This document shows positions 8,525-18,261 of a DNA stretch of 64,000 bases, one piece after another. Origin of the DNA: Curtobacterium sp. MCLR17_036. GTDB lineage: Bacteria > Actinomycetota > Actinomycetes > Actinomycetales > Microbacteriaceae. The DNA lies in assembly GCF_003234445.2 (NCBI RefSeq), contig NZ_CP126269.1, positions 1,178,001 through 1,242,000 of the forward strand. The letters are read 5' to 3'. Below the pieces are notes generated by a model. It searched no databases, was not told the DNA's origin, and worked only from the letters and a program-made list of their open reading frames with translations. Both the position numbers and the translations under genes were made by a program. Numbering within the stretch: position 1 is the stretch's first letter; every line of letters begins with the position of its first letter.

Positions 8525-8815
8525 ATGGAGCTCGAGTTCCGCGGCGAGGTGATCGAGTGGCGCGGCCCGTCACCGTTCTTCTTCGCCGTCGTGCCACTGG
8601 AAGCCGCCGAGGTCATCGCGGACCTCGCGCCGGTGCTCACCTACGGCTGGGGGGTGATCCCGGCACGCGTGACGATCGACCGGGTGACGTGGACGACGTC
8701 GCTCTTCCCGAAGGACGGCGGCTACCTCGTGCCGTTGCGTGCGGCGGAGCGGAAGCGTGCCCGTGTCGGACTCGGCGATGCCCCGCAGATCACCCTCGAG
8801 TTCGCCGACCCCTGA
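8525..8815 (+). CDS. DUF1905 domain protein
   Basis: This is a 96-aa single-domain protein, MELEFRGEVIEW...FFFAVVPLEAA, with the later WTTSLFPKDGGYLVPLRAAERKRARVGLGD pattern of DUF1905, a small beta-barrel family of unknown role. The start at 8525 is chosen because the family begins with this FxG segment and because a TACGAT -10 sits six bases upstream, implying leaderless translation. It is a lone gene between the repeat-rich tract and a convergent tRNA-Gly. Function is unknown. Confidence 0.85.
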   Translation: MELEFRGEVIEWRGPSPFFFAVVPLEAAEVIADLAPVLTYGWGVIPARVTIDRVTWTTSLFPKDGGYLVPLRAAERKRARVGLGDAPQITLEFADP

Positions 8816-8830
8816 CCGGGTGGGCTGTGG

Positions 8831-8901
8831 AGGGGATGACGGGAATCGAACCCGCGTAGCCAGTTTGGAAGACTGGGGCTCTACCATTGAGCTACATCCC
8901 C
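8831..8901 (-). tRNA. tRNA-Gly (anticodon TCC)
   Basis: Read on the minus strand, the 7-bp acceptor GGGGATG pairs with CATCCCC. The D arm (GCTC/GAGC), the anticodon arm CCAGT-CTTCCAA-ACTGG with TCC, and the T arm with TTCGATT all fold. The discriminator base is T, as usual for glycine. No CCA is encoded. Confidence 0.97.
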
Positions 8902-8969
8902 GCGCCTGCGCACCAGGCGCAGCCCGATCATCGTAGCGGACGAACGGGCACCGAACGAACGAGCACGAC

Positions 8970-9245
8970 ATGCCAGGGCGCGTCATCCCCAAGCCGGACC
9001 ACGGTGCCGAGCGCACGATCCGCTGGTCGCGCATCGTCTCGTACGTCCTGGTGGTCCTCGCCGCGGCCGTGCTGTCGTTGCGGCCCGAGGTGTTCGGCGA
9101 CCCGTCGTCGCAGCCCGCGCACGCACTGCTGCACGTCTGGCGGATCGTCGCCGGCATCGCCCTGGCCGTGGCGGCGCTCGGGGTCCAGGTCGTCGTCGGG
9201 CTGCGGTGGCGGAACGGCCTGCGACGCGCCGCGGCCGAGGACTGA
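8970..9245 (+). CDS. Small membrane protein of unknown function
   Basis: This 91-aa frame predicts two membrane helices (about 23-42 and 58-80) flanked by basic segments (KPDHGAERTIRWSR and RWRNGLRRAAAED), so both ends are probably cytosolic. No domain is recognised. It lies between tRNA-Gly and tRNA-Pro and ends 94 bp before the latter. Codon use (third-position G/C) matches the neighbours, which supports it being real. The ATG lacks a strong ribosome site. Confidence 0.65.
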   Translation: MPGRVIPKPDHGAERTIRWSRIVSYVLVVLAAAVLSLRPEVFGDPSSQPAHALLHVWRIVAGIALAVAALGVQVVVGLRWRNGLRRAAAED

Positions 9246-9339
9246 CACGACTGCCGGGAACCGCGCACCGGGGGACCGCTAGACTCATCGGCGTTGCACG
9301 CGCCGTTCGGCGTGCGCGGACACCCTGGCCCAGTCAAAC

Positions 9340-9415
9340 GGGGCGTAGCTCAGCTTGGTAGAGCGCCCGCTTTGGGAGCGGGAGGTCGCAGGTTCAAATC
9401 CTGTCGCCCCGACCA
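9340..9415 (+). tRNA. tRNA-Pro (anticodon TGG)
   Basis: The acceptor CGGGGCG/CGCCCCG, D arm GCTC/GAGC, anticodon stem CCCGC/GCGGG around TTTGGGA, and T arm CAGG-TTCAAAT-CCTG all fold. CCA is encoded at 9413-9415. A TAGACT -10-like box lies at 9280-9285. The trigger-factor gene follows 52 bp downstream. Confidence 0.97.
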
Positions 9416-9467
9416 GGTCCTCGAGAAACACCGACCACACGAACGTCAACCAACAGGAGAACATCCC

Positions 9468-10775
9468 TTGGCCACCAGCACCGTCGACAAGGTGAGCGAC
9501 ACCCGCGTCAAGCTCACCGTGAACGTGACGCCGGACGATCTCAAGCCGAGCATCGACCACGCGTACAAGCACATCGCCGAGCAGATCAGCATCCCCGGCT
9601 TCCGCAAGGGCAAGGTCCCGCCGGCGATCGTCGACCAGCGCGTCGGCCGCGGCGAGGTCCTGAACCACGCCGTCGGTGACGCCATCGACACCTTCTACCG
9701 CCAGGCGGTCGAAGAGCAGGAGCTGCGCATCCTCGGCCGCGCCGAGGCCGACGTCGCCGAGCTGCCGAACCTCGCGGACTTCACGGGCGACCTCGTCCTG
9801 ACCTTCGAGGTCGACGTCCGCCCCGAGTTCGACCTGCCGGACTACGCCTCGTACGAGCTCACCGTCGACGCGGTCGAGGTCTCCGACGACGAGATCGAGG
9901 AGGAGCTGCAAAACCTGCGCACCCGCTTCGGCACGCTCGTCACGGTCGACCGTCCCGCGACGACCGGCGACTTCGCCCAGATCGACCTGACCGCCACCAT
10001 CGGCGACGACGAGGTCGACTCGGCCACCGGCGTCTCCTACGAGATCGGCTCGGGCGACCTGCTCGAGGGCATCGACGAGGCGCTCGAGTCCCTGACCGCC
10101 GGTGAGTCGACGACCTTCGAGTCGAAGCTCGTCGGTGGCGACCGCGAGGGCGAGACCGCCCAGATCGCCGTCACCGTCACCGCCGTCAAGGAGCGCGAGC
10201 TCCCCGAGGCCGACGACGAGTTCGCCCAGATCGCCAGCCAGTTCGACACGATCGACGAGCTCAAGGTCGACCTCAAGGACCAGATCGCCAAGTCGAAGAC
10301 CTTCGGCCAGGGTGCCGCGGCGCGCGACAAGCTCGTCGAGAAGCTCACCGAGGACGTCGAGATCCCGATCTCCGAGAAGCTCATCGAGGACGAGGTGCAC
10401 CGTCACCTCGAGCAGGAGAACCGCCTCGAGGACGACGAGCACCGCAAGGAGGTCTCCGAGTCCAGTGAGAAGGCCTTCCGCTCGCAGATCCTCCTCGACG
10501 CGATCGCCGAGAAGGAGGAGATCCAGGTCTCCCAGGAGGAACTGACCCAGTACCTCATCCAGGCCGCCGCGCAGTACGGCATGGAGCCGGCCGAGTTCAT
10601 CAAGGTCATCGACCAGAACGGCCAGATCCCCGGCATGGTCGGCGAGGTCGCCCGCTCGAAGGCGGTCGCGACCGTCCTCGCCAAGGTGACCGTCAAGGAC
10701 ACCAACGGTGACGACGTCGACCTGTCCGCCTTCACGGCGGGCGTCGCGCAGGAGCCGGCAGGGGCCGCCGAGTAA
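9468..10775 (+). CDS. tig: Trigger factor, ribosome-associated chaperone
   Basis: This 435-aa protein binds the ribosome exit tunnel and chaperones nascent chains. The ribosome-binding signature GFRKGK appears as [15 protein letters not shown] (about residues 43-57), followed by a PPIase domain (about 150-235, [15 protein letters not shown]) and the helical chaperone domain. The start is TTG 9468, preceded by CAGGAGA. An upstream extension would run through tRNA-Pro and is rejected. The C-terminus is short and acidic to Ala-rich. It precedes clpP1-clpP2, the standard actinobacterial order, with a terminator between. Confidence 0.97.
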   Translation: MATSTVDKVSDTRVKLTVNVTPDDLKPSIDHAYKHIAEQISIPGFRKGKVPPAIVDQRVGRGEVLNHAVGDAIDTFYRQAVEEQELRILGRAEADVAELPNLADFTGDLVLTFEVDVRPEFDLPDYASYELTVDAVEVSDDEIEEELQNLRTRFGTLVTVDRPATTGDFAQIDLTATIGDDEVDSATGVSYEIGSGDLLEGIDEALESLTAGESTTFESKLVGGDREGETAQIAVTVTAVKERELPEADDEFAQIASQFDTIDELKVDLKDQIAKSKTFGQGAAARDKLVEKLTEDVEIPISEKLIEDEVHRHLEQENRLEDDEHRKEVSESSEKAFRSQILLDAIAEKEEIQVSQEELTQYLIQAAAQYGMEPAEFIKVIDQNGQIPGMVGEVARSKAVATVLAKVTVKDTNGDDVDLSAFTAGVAQEPAGAAE

Positions 10776-10797
10776 CGATCTCGACGCCACCAGCACG

Positions 10798-10849
10798 ACG
10801 GACGGGAGGCACGGTGCCAGCTGGCACCGCGCCTCCCGTCCGGCGTTTT
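10798..10849 (+). terminator. Rho-independent terminator after tig
   Basis: A long hairpin with arms GACGGGAGGC.CGGTGCCAG and CTGGCACCG.GCCTCCCGTC ends in TTTT at 10846-10849. It separates tig from the clpP operon. Confidence 0.85.
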
Positions 10850-10859
10850 CGGCACCACC

Positions 10860-10877
10860 GCATTGCCGACAGCGAAC
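10860..10877 (+). promoter_or_regulatory. Candidate ClgR operator upstream of clpP1P2
   Basis: TTGCCGACAGCGAAC (10863-10877) fits the actinobacterial ClgR consensus (core CGCYNANRGCG followed by AA) with one core mismatch. It lies about 70 bp upstream of the clpP1 start. ClgR activates clpP1P2 in Corynebacterium and Mycobacterium, so the position is sensible, but no ClgR gene is in the window. Confidence 0.4.
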
Positions 10878-10944
10878 AGGCGGGAATCGGTGCGTTGCAC
10901 CCGATAAGTTCGACAACAAGCGACAACTGAACGGGAGCTTTTCC

Positions 10945-11574
10945 ATGGCCGAAGCAACACTGAACCCCAGTGTTTTTGACCGCCTTCTGAGAGACCGGAT
11001 CGTGTGGCTCGGCTCCGAGGTCCGCGACGACAACTCGAACGAGATCGCAGCCAAGCTGCTGCTGCTCGCCGCCGAGGACCCTGAGAAGGACATCTACCTC
11101 TACATCAACTCGCCCGGTGGTTCGATCACCGCCGGCATGGCGATCTACGACACGATGCAGTTCGTGCCGAACGACATCGTCACCGTGGGCATCGGCCTCG
11201 CCGCGTCGATGGGACAGTTCCTGCTGTCCTCCGGCACGCCGGGCAAGCGCTACATCACGCCGAACGCCCGCGTGCTGCTGCACCAGCCGTCCGGTGGCTT
11301 CGGCGGTACCGCTGCCGACATCCAGACGCAGGCCAAGGTCATCCTCGACATGAAGCAGCGCATGGCTGAGCTCACCGCCGAGCAGACCGGCAAGTCCATC
11401 GAGCAGATCCTCAAGGACAACGACCGTGACAACTGGTTCACGGCGCAGGAAGCGCTCGAGTACGGCTTCGTCGACCACCTCCGCGCCTCGAGCGCCGAGG
11501 TCATCGGCGGCGGTGGCACCGTCGGCGACGGCGAAGCACCGACCAGCGCGGCCGAGCCCGACGCCCAGTCCTGA
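10945..11574 (+). CDS. clpP1: ATP-dependent Clp protease proteolytic subunit 1
   Basis: This 209-aa serine protease subunit assembles into the Clp barrel. The catalytic triad is S88 (GLAASMGQF), H113 (LLHQPSGG) and D162 (DRDNWF). The N-terminus is short, as usual for ClpP1, and a Gly/Ala/Pro-rich C-terminal tail of about 25 residues lies beyond the fold. ATG 10945 follows an ACGGGAGC ribosome site. It sits 26 bp upstream of clpP2. Actinobacterial ClpP1 and ClpP2 form mixed two-ring particles that are often essential (family knowledge). Confidence 0.96.
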   Translation: MAEATLNPSVFDRLLRDRIVWLGSEVRDDNSNEIAAKLLLLAAEDPEKDIYLYINSPGGSITAGMAIYDTMQFVPNDIVTVGIGLAASMGQFLLSSGTPGKRYITPNARVLLHQPSGGFGGTAADIQTQAKVILDMKQRMAELTAEQTGKSIEQILKDNDRDNWFTAQEALEYGFVDHLRASSAEVIGGGGTVGDGEAPTSAAEPDAQS

Positions 11575-11600
11575 CCCCCACCGAAGAAAAGGAAACGAGA

Positions 11601-12260
11601 ATGCATCTCCCAATGCTCGGTGGCGCGCAGAACGTCCCGGCTCCGACCGATCGGTACATCCTGCCGAGCTTCGAGGAGCGCACGGCCTACGGCTACAAGC
11701 GGCAGGACCCGTACGCGAAGCTCTTCGAGGACCGCATCGTGTTCCTCGGCGTCCAGGTCGACGACGCGTCGGCTGACGACGTCATGGCCCAGCTGCTCGT
11801 GCTCGAGTCGATGGACCCCGACCGCGACATCGTCATGTACATCAACTCGCCCGGTGGCTCGTTCACCGCGATGACGGCGATCTACGACACGATGCAGTAC
11901 ATCCGTCCGCAGATCCAGACGGTCTGCCTCGGCCAGGCGGCCTCGGCCGCGTCGGTGCTCCTCGCCGGTGGTACCCCCGGCAAGCGCCTCGCCCTGCCGA
12001 ACGCCCGTGTGCTCATCCACCAGCCCGCGACCCAGCAGGGTGGCGGTCAGGCGTCCGACATCGAGATCCAGGCGGCGGAGATCCTCCGCATGCGCACCTG
12101 GCTCGAGGAGACGCTGTCGAAGCACTCCAACAAGACGCCGGAGGAGATCAACCACGACATCGAGCGCGACAAGATCATGTCCGCGCAGGAAGCCGTGGAG
12201 TACGGCCTGATCGACCAGGTCCTCACCAGCCGCAAGAACCTGCCGGCGCTCGTCAAGTAG
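11601..12260 (+). CDS. clpP2: ATP-dependent Clp protease proteolytic subunit 2
   Basis: This 219-aa second ClpP has the triad S115 (GQAASAASV), H140 (LIHQPATQ) and D190 (ERDKIMS). It has a longer N-terminus (about 30 residues before [13 protein letters not shown]) that carries the propeptide and docking region. ATG 11601 is preceded by AAAAGGAAACGAGA. It is co-transcribed with clpP1, and the unfoldase gene clpX lies on the same strand 1.7 kb downstream, past the inserted copper pair. A strong hairpin follows the stop. Confidence 0.96.
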   Translation: MHLPMLGGAQNVPAPTDRYILPSFEERTAYGYKRQDPYAKLFEDRIVFLGVQVDDASADDVMAQLLVLESMDPDRDIVMYINSPGGSFTAMTAIYDTMQYIRPQIQTVCLGQAASAASVLLAGGTPGKRLALPNARVLIHQPATQQGGGQASDIEIQAAEILRMRTWLEETLSKHSNKTPEEINHDIERDKIMSAQEAVEYGLIDQVLTSRKNLPALVK

Positions 12261-12272
12261 CACCAGCAGGAA

Positions 12273-12314
12273 CGACGAAAGGCCCCGCACCGAACGGTGC
12301 GGGGCCTTTCGTCG
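12273..12314. terminator. Bidirectional terminator between clpP2 and the copper pair
   Basis: A 19-bp perfect stem (CGACGAAAGGCCCCGCACC with its complement) and a GAAC loop, with A-rich and T-rich flanks, serves the convergent genes on either side. Confidence 0.92.
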
Positions 12315-12325
12315 TGCGGGTCCGT

Positions 12326-12985
12326 TCAGTCCTCGGTGTCGTCGGATTCCGGTGCCGGCTTCCGGCGCAGGAGCAGCAGCACCGCGACGACGACGCCCAC
12401 CAGCACGACGCCACCGGCGCCGATCCAGAGCGCGTCCGAGGCGGTCGAGTCGGACCCGCCAGCGGCGGTGCCCGTCGTGGTGCCGCTCGTGGCGTCGTCA
12501 CCGGCGGTGGCGCACGTCGGCGGCTCTGCTGAGCCGGTCGCGGGGGAGAAGCCCGCCGGGGCCTCCCACGTGAAGGCGTACTCGTCGGAGACGGTGTGGC
12601 CGTCCGCGGAGACGATCTGCCACTCGACGGTGTACTTCCCCGAGTCGCCGAGCGCGGCGGGAGTGGTCATCGAGGGGCCGTCGACGTCGACGCAGCCGTC
12701 CTCGTAGTACTTGCCGTCCGGGCCGACGACGCGGAAGGCGAATCCGGAGTCGGAGCCGCCGATGTCGAGCAGGCGGTCGTTCGTGGTGATCTCGAACGAC
12801 TCCGGCAGCGACGTGAGCGTGCCGTCGACCGCGGGCGTCGACCCGACCAGGTAGTTGTGCGCGCTGGCCGGACCGGCGAGCCCGAGGACCGCGCCGCCCG
12901 CGATCGCGAGCACGGCGGCGGACCCGGCCACGAGCCTCCTGGCAGAGGACCGCAGCCGGGACCGACGTGCGCCGCGCTCGGTCAC
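12326..12985 (-). CDS. CopC/YobA-domain copper-binding protein with C-terminal membrane anchor
   Basis: This 219-aa exported protein has a long basic signal region (1-42) cut near ASA-H, leaving His at the mature N-terminus (HNYLVGSTPAVDGTL). It is followed by a CopC beta-barrel ending in the VSADGHTVSDEYAF motif. A Ser/Thr/Gly-rich linker and one membrane helix (about 187-207) with basic RRK anchor it. The N-terminal His and the His of SADGH are the copper ligands of this family. It starts at GTG 12985, overlapping the stop of the ycnI-type gene by GTGA. No CopD permease follows. Confidence 0.9.
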   Translation of the reverse strand: MTERGARRSRLRSSARRLVAGSAAVLAIAGGAVLGLAGPASAHNYLVGSTPAVDGTLTSLPESFEITTNDRLLDIGGSDSGFAFRVVGPDGKYYEDGCVDVDGPSMTTPAALGDSGKYTVEWQIVSADGHTVSDEYAFTWEAPAGFSPATGSAEPPTCATAGDDATSGTTTGTAAGGSDSTASDALWIGAGGVVLVGVVVAVLLLLRRKPAPESDDTED

Positions 12986-13719
12986 TTGGTGGTGGTCCGG
13001 CGGCGCATGCCGGCGACGGCGACGACCAGGGCGACCGCGCCGAGCACGAGACCGCCGAGGCCGAGGAAGCGCCCGACCAGGTCGGGGTCGGCCGGGGTCG
13101 TCGAGGTGGCAGCGGCCTCGGCCGTCGGGGTCGCGGCGATCGGGTCACCGTCGTCGTCGGTCGCCTCGGCGGCGGTCAGCGTGATCGAGGGCGCCGGGTG
13201 CTCGGGCTCGGCCTCGCCGGGCTGCTGCTCCTGGTTCCACTCGACCGAGCCCTCCTCGCAGGTCTGCAGCACGGGGAACGCCACGACGTCGCCGGCCTTG
13301 CCGTCGGGCAGGGCGAAGGAGAACGCGAAGGTGTCGCGCTCGTCGGCGGGCAGCGGGGTCTTCGCGGTGTACGTGATGCTCGTGACGCGCTCGGGGGTGT
13401 CCTCGGCGTGCGCGGAGCCCTCGGCGTCGGCCGACGCGGACGGGTCCGTGTACGGCTCGGTCGTCTTCGAGATCTTCCAGTTCGGGTTCACCGTCGGCGT
13501 GACCTCGATGACCGACTCGGGCACCTGGAACTCGAGCTTCGTGGTCGGCGACCCGTCGCAGCCGTGCGGGACCGAGAAGGTCGTCGTCGTGTACGAGTTC
13601 GCGGCGGTCGAGGTCGCGGTCGCCGACACGTGCGCGCTGGCTGCGCCGGCGGTGCCGAGGACGATGGCTGCCACGGCGCCGAGGGTGACGGCGCCGCCGG
13701 CGGCGAGACGCTTCTGCAT
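12982..13719 (-). CDS. YcnI-family (DUF1775) copper-binding membrane-anchored protein
   Basis: This 245-aa exported protein has a signal peptide at 1-29 ending ASA-H, so the mature protein starts with His (HVSATATSTAANSYTT), the copper ligand of YcnI proteins. The DUF1775 domain follows to about residue 165 (FSVPHGCDG, VTSITYTAKTPLP, FPVLQTCEEGSVEW). Two Cys residues (C54 and C154) may form a disulfide. A Thr/Ala/Glu-rich linker and a C-terminal helix ending GMRRRTTTK anchor it. ATG 13719 follows GAAGGA. It heads a two-gene operon with the CopC-like gene. Confidence 0.92.
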   Translation of the reverse strand: MQKRLAAGGAVTLGAVAAIVLGTAGAASAHVSATATSTAANSYTTTTFSVPHGCDGSPTTKLEFQVPESVIEVTPTVNPNWKISKTTEPYTDPSASADAEGSAHAEDTPERVTSITYTAKTPLPADERDTFAFSFALPDGKAGDVVAFPVLQTCEEGSVEWNQEQQPGEAEPEHPAPSITLTAAEATDDDGDPIAATPTAEAAATSTTPADPDLVGRFLGLGGLVLGAVALVVAVAGMRRRTTTK

Positions 13720-13745
13720 GGGGATCCTTCGATGGTCGGGAGGGT

Positions 13746-13766
13746 GTTTCTACAACTTGTAGAGAC
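13746..13766 (-). promoter_or_regulatory. Palindromic operator overlapping the ycnI-copC promoter
   Basis: TCTACAACTTGTAGA (13749-13763) is a perfect inverted repeat around one base, extended to 21 bp with a single mismatched pair. The TACA/TGTA core is the type bound by CopY/BlaI/MecI winged-helix repressors. On the minus strand, GTGAAC, 17 bp and TGTAGA form a plausible promoter whose -10 lies inside the palindrome, 30 bp before the ATG. The repressor is not encoded nearby. Confidence 0.6.
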
Positions 13767-13952
13767 GACTGGTTCACGGTAGCAGGCCCGAACGCCCTGG
13801 GCGAACGCGCGTGCGAAATCCCGCGGCGCCGCGCGGTCGGTGTCGCCGGTTGCGATTAGGCTCGTGTCCACGACGAGGTGCCCACCAGCAGCGGTGCACC
13901 GGCGGCCGGTGCGAGTGCGCGGGCCGGCACGTCCGACCAGGGAGGCACGGCA

Positions 13953-15233
<1,281 letters not shown>

Positions 15234-15265
15234 CGCGCCGCTGAGTCAGCGGTAGACACCAGCAG

Positions 15266-15305
15266 AACGACAGAACACCTCGAGATCTCGAGGTGTTCTG
15301 TCGTT
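15266..15305. terminator. Perfect 40-bp palindromic terminator after clpX
   Basis: Twenty-base arms, AACGACAGAACACCTCGAGA and its exact complement, abut with no spacer. The hairpin is centred on GAGATCTC and ends in TTT. It serves clpX and the convergent peptidase gene. Confidence 0.9.
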
Positions 15306-15334
15306 TCCGTGGTGTTCGCCGGTCGAGCCGCCGC

Positions 15335-17359
15335 CTACTCGAGCCCGCGGCGCCGCAGCAGCGGACCGACCTCGGCATCGCGGCCGCGGAAGTCCCGGTA
15401 GGCCTCGAGCGGGTCCTTCGCCCCACCGACACCGAGCAGGCGTTCCGCGAAGCGGCGACCGGCCTCGCGGTCGAGCCCACCGTTGTCGCGGAACCACTCG
15501 ACCGTGTCCGCGTCGAGCACCTCGGACCAGATGTACCCGTAGTACCCGGCGTCGTACCCGCCGGAGAACGTGTGCGCGAAGTAGGTCGACGAGTACCGCG
15601 GCGGGACTGCGGCGACGGCGATGCCGGCGTCGGCGAGTGCCTGGCGCTCGAACGCCTCGACGTCCGTGACCGCGGCGGCCTCGGCGGCGGACAGCCGGTG
15701 CCACGCCTGGTCGAGCAACGCCGCCGCGAGGTACTCGGTCGTGCCGAAGCCCTCGTTGAAGCCCTCGGACTCGCTGAGGCCCAGGACGAGCTCGGGCGGC
15801 AGCGGCGCCCCGGTCTCGTGGTGCTTGGCGTAGTTCGCCAGGACCGACGGCCACGACACCCACATCTCGTTCACCTGGCTCGGGAACTCGACGAAGTCGC
15901 GCTCGACGTTCGTGCCGGAGAAGCGCGGGTAGGTCGTGCGGGCGAGGAGTCCGTGCAGCGCGTGGCCGAACTCGTGGAACAGCGTCTCGACCTCGTCCTG
16001 GATGAGCAGCGTCGGCGACCCGGCGGCCGGCTTCGCGACGTTGAGGTTGTTCACCACCACCGGCAGGGTCCCGAGCAGCTCGGACTGCTCGACGACGGGG
16101 TTCATCCACGCGCCGCCCCGCTTGCCGTCCCGCGTGTACAGGTCGAGCAGGTACAGGCCGACGGGCTCGCCGCCGTCGCCGGTCACCTCGAACACCCGGA
16201 CCTCGTCGTTGTACCCGCGCAGGTCGGGGCGCTCGGCGAACGAGAGCCCGTACAGGGCACCGGCGGCGTGGAAGACGCCGTCGTGCAGGACCCGGTCCGC
16301 CTCGAAGTACGGTCGCAGCGCCGAGCTGTCGGCCGCGAACTGCTCGCCGCGCAGGATCTCGGTCGCGTACGACCAGTCCCACGACTCGATCTCGAAGCCG
16401 ACGGTCTTGGACCGGACGGCGCGCTCGTCGTCGGCGTTCCGGGCTGCGGCGTCGACGAGCGAGGACAGCAGGCCGTCGACGGCTTCCGGGGTCCCTGCGG
16501 TCTCGTCCGCGGTCACCACGGCGGCGTGGTTCGGGAACCCGAGCAGTTCGGCACGTTCGGCCCGGAGTCGGACGATGCGGAGCAGGACCTCGCGGTTGTC
16601 GTGCGCGTTGCCACGACGGCCACGGGCGAGCGAGGCGCGCATGATCCGCTCGCGCAGGCCGCGGTCGGCCAGCGATGCGAGCCACGGGTGCCCGGTGTAG
16701 AGCGGGAGCGTGATGAGCCAGCCGTCGAGGCCACGATCGGCAGCGGCGCCGGCGGCGGCCGACTTCGCGCCGTCGTCGAGACCGTCGAGCTCCTGCTCGT
16801 CGGTGACGTGCACGGCGGAGTCGTTCGTGTCCTCGAGCAGGTTGCGCTCGAACGTCGTGGTGAGGGTGGAGAGCTCCTGGTTGATCGCCGTCAGCCGCTC
16901 CTTGCCGACCTCGTCGAGCCCGGCGCCGGCCAGGGTCATCTCGGCGTGGGTGCGCTGCACGAGGCGCAGGGCCTCACCGGTCAGCCCGGCGGCCTCGGCG
17001 CCGTCGAGGACCTCCTGCACGCGGGCGTAGAGCCGGGAGTCGAGCGTGATCGCGTCGCGGTGTGCGGCAAGCAGTGGCGAGACCTCGGCCTCGAGGTCGT
17101 GCAGCTCGGGCGTCGAGTCCGCCGACGACAGCGTGAAGAACACGTGGCTGACGCGGGCGAGCAGCTGGCCGGACCGCTCGAGTGCGACGAGCGTGTTCTC
17201 GATGGTCGGCGGGTGCGGGTCGGTGGCGATGGCCTCGACCTCGGCGCGCTGCTCGGCCATGCCGGCGTCGAAGGCCGGCTGGAAGTGCTCGAGCCGGACG
17301 TCGCCGAAGGGCGGGAGGGCGTAGGGGAGGGTGCTCGGTTCATCGAACGGGGTTGCCAT
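15335..17359 (-). CDS. M3-family oligopeptidase (oligopeptidase A / dipeptidyl carboxypeptidase type)
   Basis: This 674-aa cytosolic zinc metallopeptidase degrades short peptides. The zinc motif is H462-E463-F-G-H466 in LFHEFGHALHG. A downstream EFPSQVNEMW supplies the third ligand (about E491), and GGYDAGYYGY is the substrate-binding loop of the M3A group. Length and the N-terminal alpha-helical half match the Dcp/PrlC group. There is no signal peptide. It is convergent with clpX, sharing the 15266-15305 hairpin, and is monocistronic. Choosing between dcp and prlC by eye is not reliable. Confidence 0.93.
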   Translation of the reverse strand: MATPFDEPSTLPYALPPFGDVRLEHFQPAFDAGMAEQRAEVEAIATDPHPPTIENTLVALERSGQLLARVSHVFFTLSSADSTPELHDLEAEVSPLLAAHRDAITLDSRLYARVQEVLDGAEAAGLTGEALRLVQRTHAEMTLAGAGLDEVGKERLTAINQELSTLTTTFERNLLEDTNDSAVHVTDEQELDGLDDGAKSAAAGAAADRGLDGWLITLPLYTGHPWLASLADRGLRERIMRASLARGRRGNAHDNREVLLRIVRLRAERAELLGFPNHAAVVTADETAGTPEAVDGLLSSLVDAAARNADDERAVRSKTVGFEIESWDWSYATEILRGEQFAADSSALRPYFEADRVLHDGVFHAAGALYGLSFAERPDLRGYNDEVRVFEVTGDGGEPVGLYLLDLYTRDGKRGGAWMNPVVEQSELLGTLPVVVNNLNVAKPAAGSPTLLIQDEVETLFHEFGHALHGLLARTTYPRFSGTNVERDFVEFPSQVNEMWVSWPSVLANYAKHHETGAPLPPELVLGLSESEGFNEGFGTTEYLAAALLDQAWHRLSAAEAAAVTDVEAFERQALADAGIAVAAVPPRYSSTYFAHTFSGGYDAGYYGYIWSEVLDADTVEWFRDNGGLDREAGRRFAERLLGVGGAKDPLEAYRDFRGRDAEVGPLLRRRGLE

Positions 17360-17447
17360 CGCTCCACCCTACGGACTGGCGGCTCGTGGAGGCCTCGGGA
17401 GTGCCGCGGCCGGTGGTTCTTCCCATCACGCTCGCTGTGGGAAGCAG

Positions 17448-17531
17448 TTCCGCGCGTCGGGGGCCAGAACTTCCGGCCCACCACGCGCGGAACGACCTCC
17501 CACGCGCGGAACGACCTCTCACGCGCAGAAC
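17448..17531. repeat. 19-bp tandem repeats with an inverted copy upstream of the M3 peptidase
   Basis: ACGCGCGGAAC occurs at 17483 and 17502 and, with one change, at 17521, giving a 19-bp period. Its exact inverse GTTCCGCGCGT lies at 17448. Between the inverted copies sits another small hairpin, GGGCC-N-GGCCC. The block is in the peptidase promoter region, about 90-170 bp upstream of its start, and could form alternative hairpins or operators. Confidence 0.8.
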
Positions 17532-17585
17532 AGCACCCGCCCCACCCGCCGTCACCCGCTCCCGAGCCGCGCCGGGGAAGCCGCG

Positions 17586-18164
17586 TCAGCGCGTCGCGGC
17601 GTCGATCAGGGTCTCGGCGGCGCGGCGGGCGTGGGCCGCGGGCTCGGTGGTGCCGGCGATGGCCGCCGTGGTCTGGGCGCCCTCGGCGAGCAGTGCGAGC
17701 TGTGCGGCGAGCTCGGACGCGCGGGCGGCGTCGGGGACCACGTCGGCGGTCAGCCCGGCGACGAACTGCTGGAACGAGTCCTTGTGCTCGCGGGCGATCT
17801 CGGCGATGGCGGGCGAGGTGGCCCCGAGCTCGCCGAAGGCGTTGATGAAGCCGCAGCCGCGGAAGGTGTCGTCGCCGAACCACGACTCCAGGAAGTCGTA
17901 CATCGCCAGGAGCTTGTCCCGAGGACCCGTCGCGGAGTCGACCGCTCCGTGCACGCCGCGCTCCCAGAGCTCGTGCCGGCCGGAGAGCACCGCGGTGATG
18001 AGCTGCTCCTTGCCGGGGAACGCCGCGTACAGCTTCTTCAGCGAGACGCCGGCGTTCGTGCGGATCTCGTCCATGCCCACGGCCTGGATCCCACGCGCGT
18101 AGAAGAGCCGGTCGGCGACGTCGACGATGTGCGCGCGGACGTCCGGTCCGATGATGGTGGCCAC
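17586..18164 (-). CDS. TetR/AcrR-family transcriptional regulator
   Basis: This 192-aa repressor-type protein has an N-terminal helix-turn-helix at about 10-55 (ADRLFYARGIQAVGMDEI, then AGVSLKKLYAAFPGKEQLI). A C-terminal helical ligand domain contains FRGCGFINAFGELG, a motif common in regulators of small-molecule responses. The start at GTG 18164 is chosen because the fold begins there; upstream codons are possible. Two palindromes lie 60-100 bp upstream. Its gene ends 226 bp before the M3 peptidase gene on the same strand. The effector and targets are unknown. Confidence 0.9.
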   Translation of the reverse strand: MATIIGPDVRAHIVDVADRLFYARGIQAVGMDEIRTNAGVSLKKLYAAFPGKEQLITAVLSGRHELWERGVHGAVDSATGPRDKLLAMYDFLESWFGDDTFRGCGFINAFGELGATSPAIAEIAREHKDSFQQFVAGLTADVVPDAARASELAAQLALLAEGAQTTAAIAGTTEPAAHARRAAETLIDAATR

Positions 18165-18222
18165 GTGGGTACCCCGTTCCTGCGAGTTCACCGGTTCCGA
18201 GTTGCGCTGGGAACCAACGTTC

Positions 18223-18261
18223 TCTACTGTAGACCTCGTGGCTGGAGAACGCTCGTTCTCC
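18223..18261 (-). promoter_or_regulatory. Paired palindromes upstream of the TetR gene
   Basis: TCTACTGTAGA (18223-18233) and GGAGAACGCTCGTTCTCC (18244-18261, 8-base arms around CT) are two adjacent inverted repeats 59-97 bp upstream of the regulator start. They are good candidates for autoregulatory operators. The remaining sequence to 18484 (about 220 bp) shows no gene or clear signal. Confidence 0.5.

Noticed and set aside
9294-9467. N-terminal extension of trigger factor upstream of TTG 9468
   Set aside because: It would translate through tRNA-Pro and lacks homology to Tig. AGGAG sits just before the TTG.
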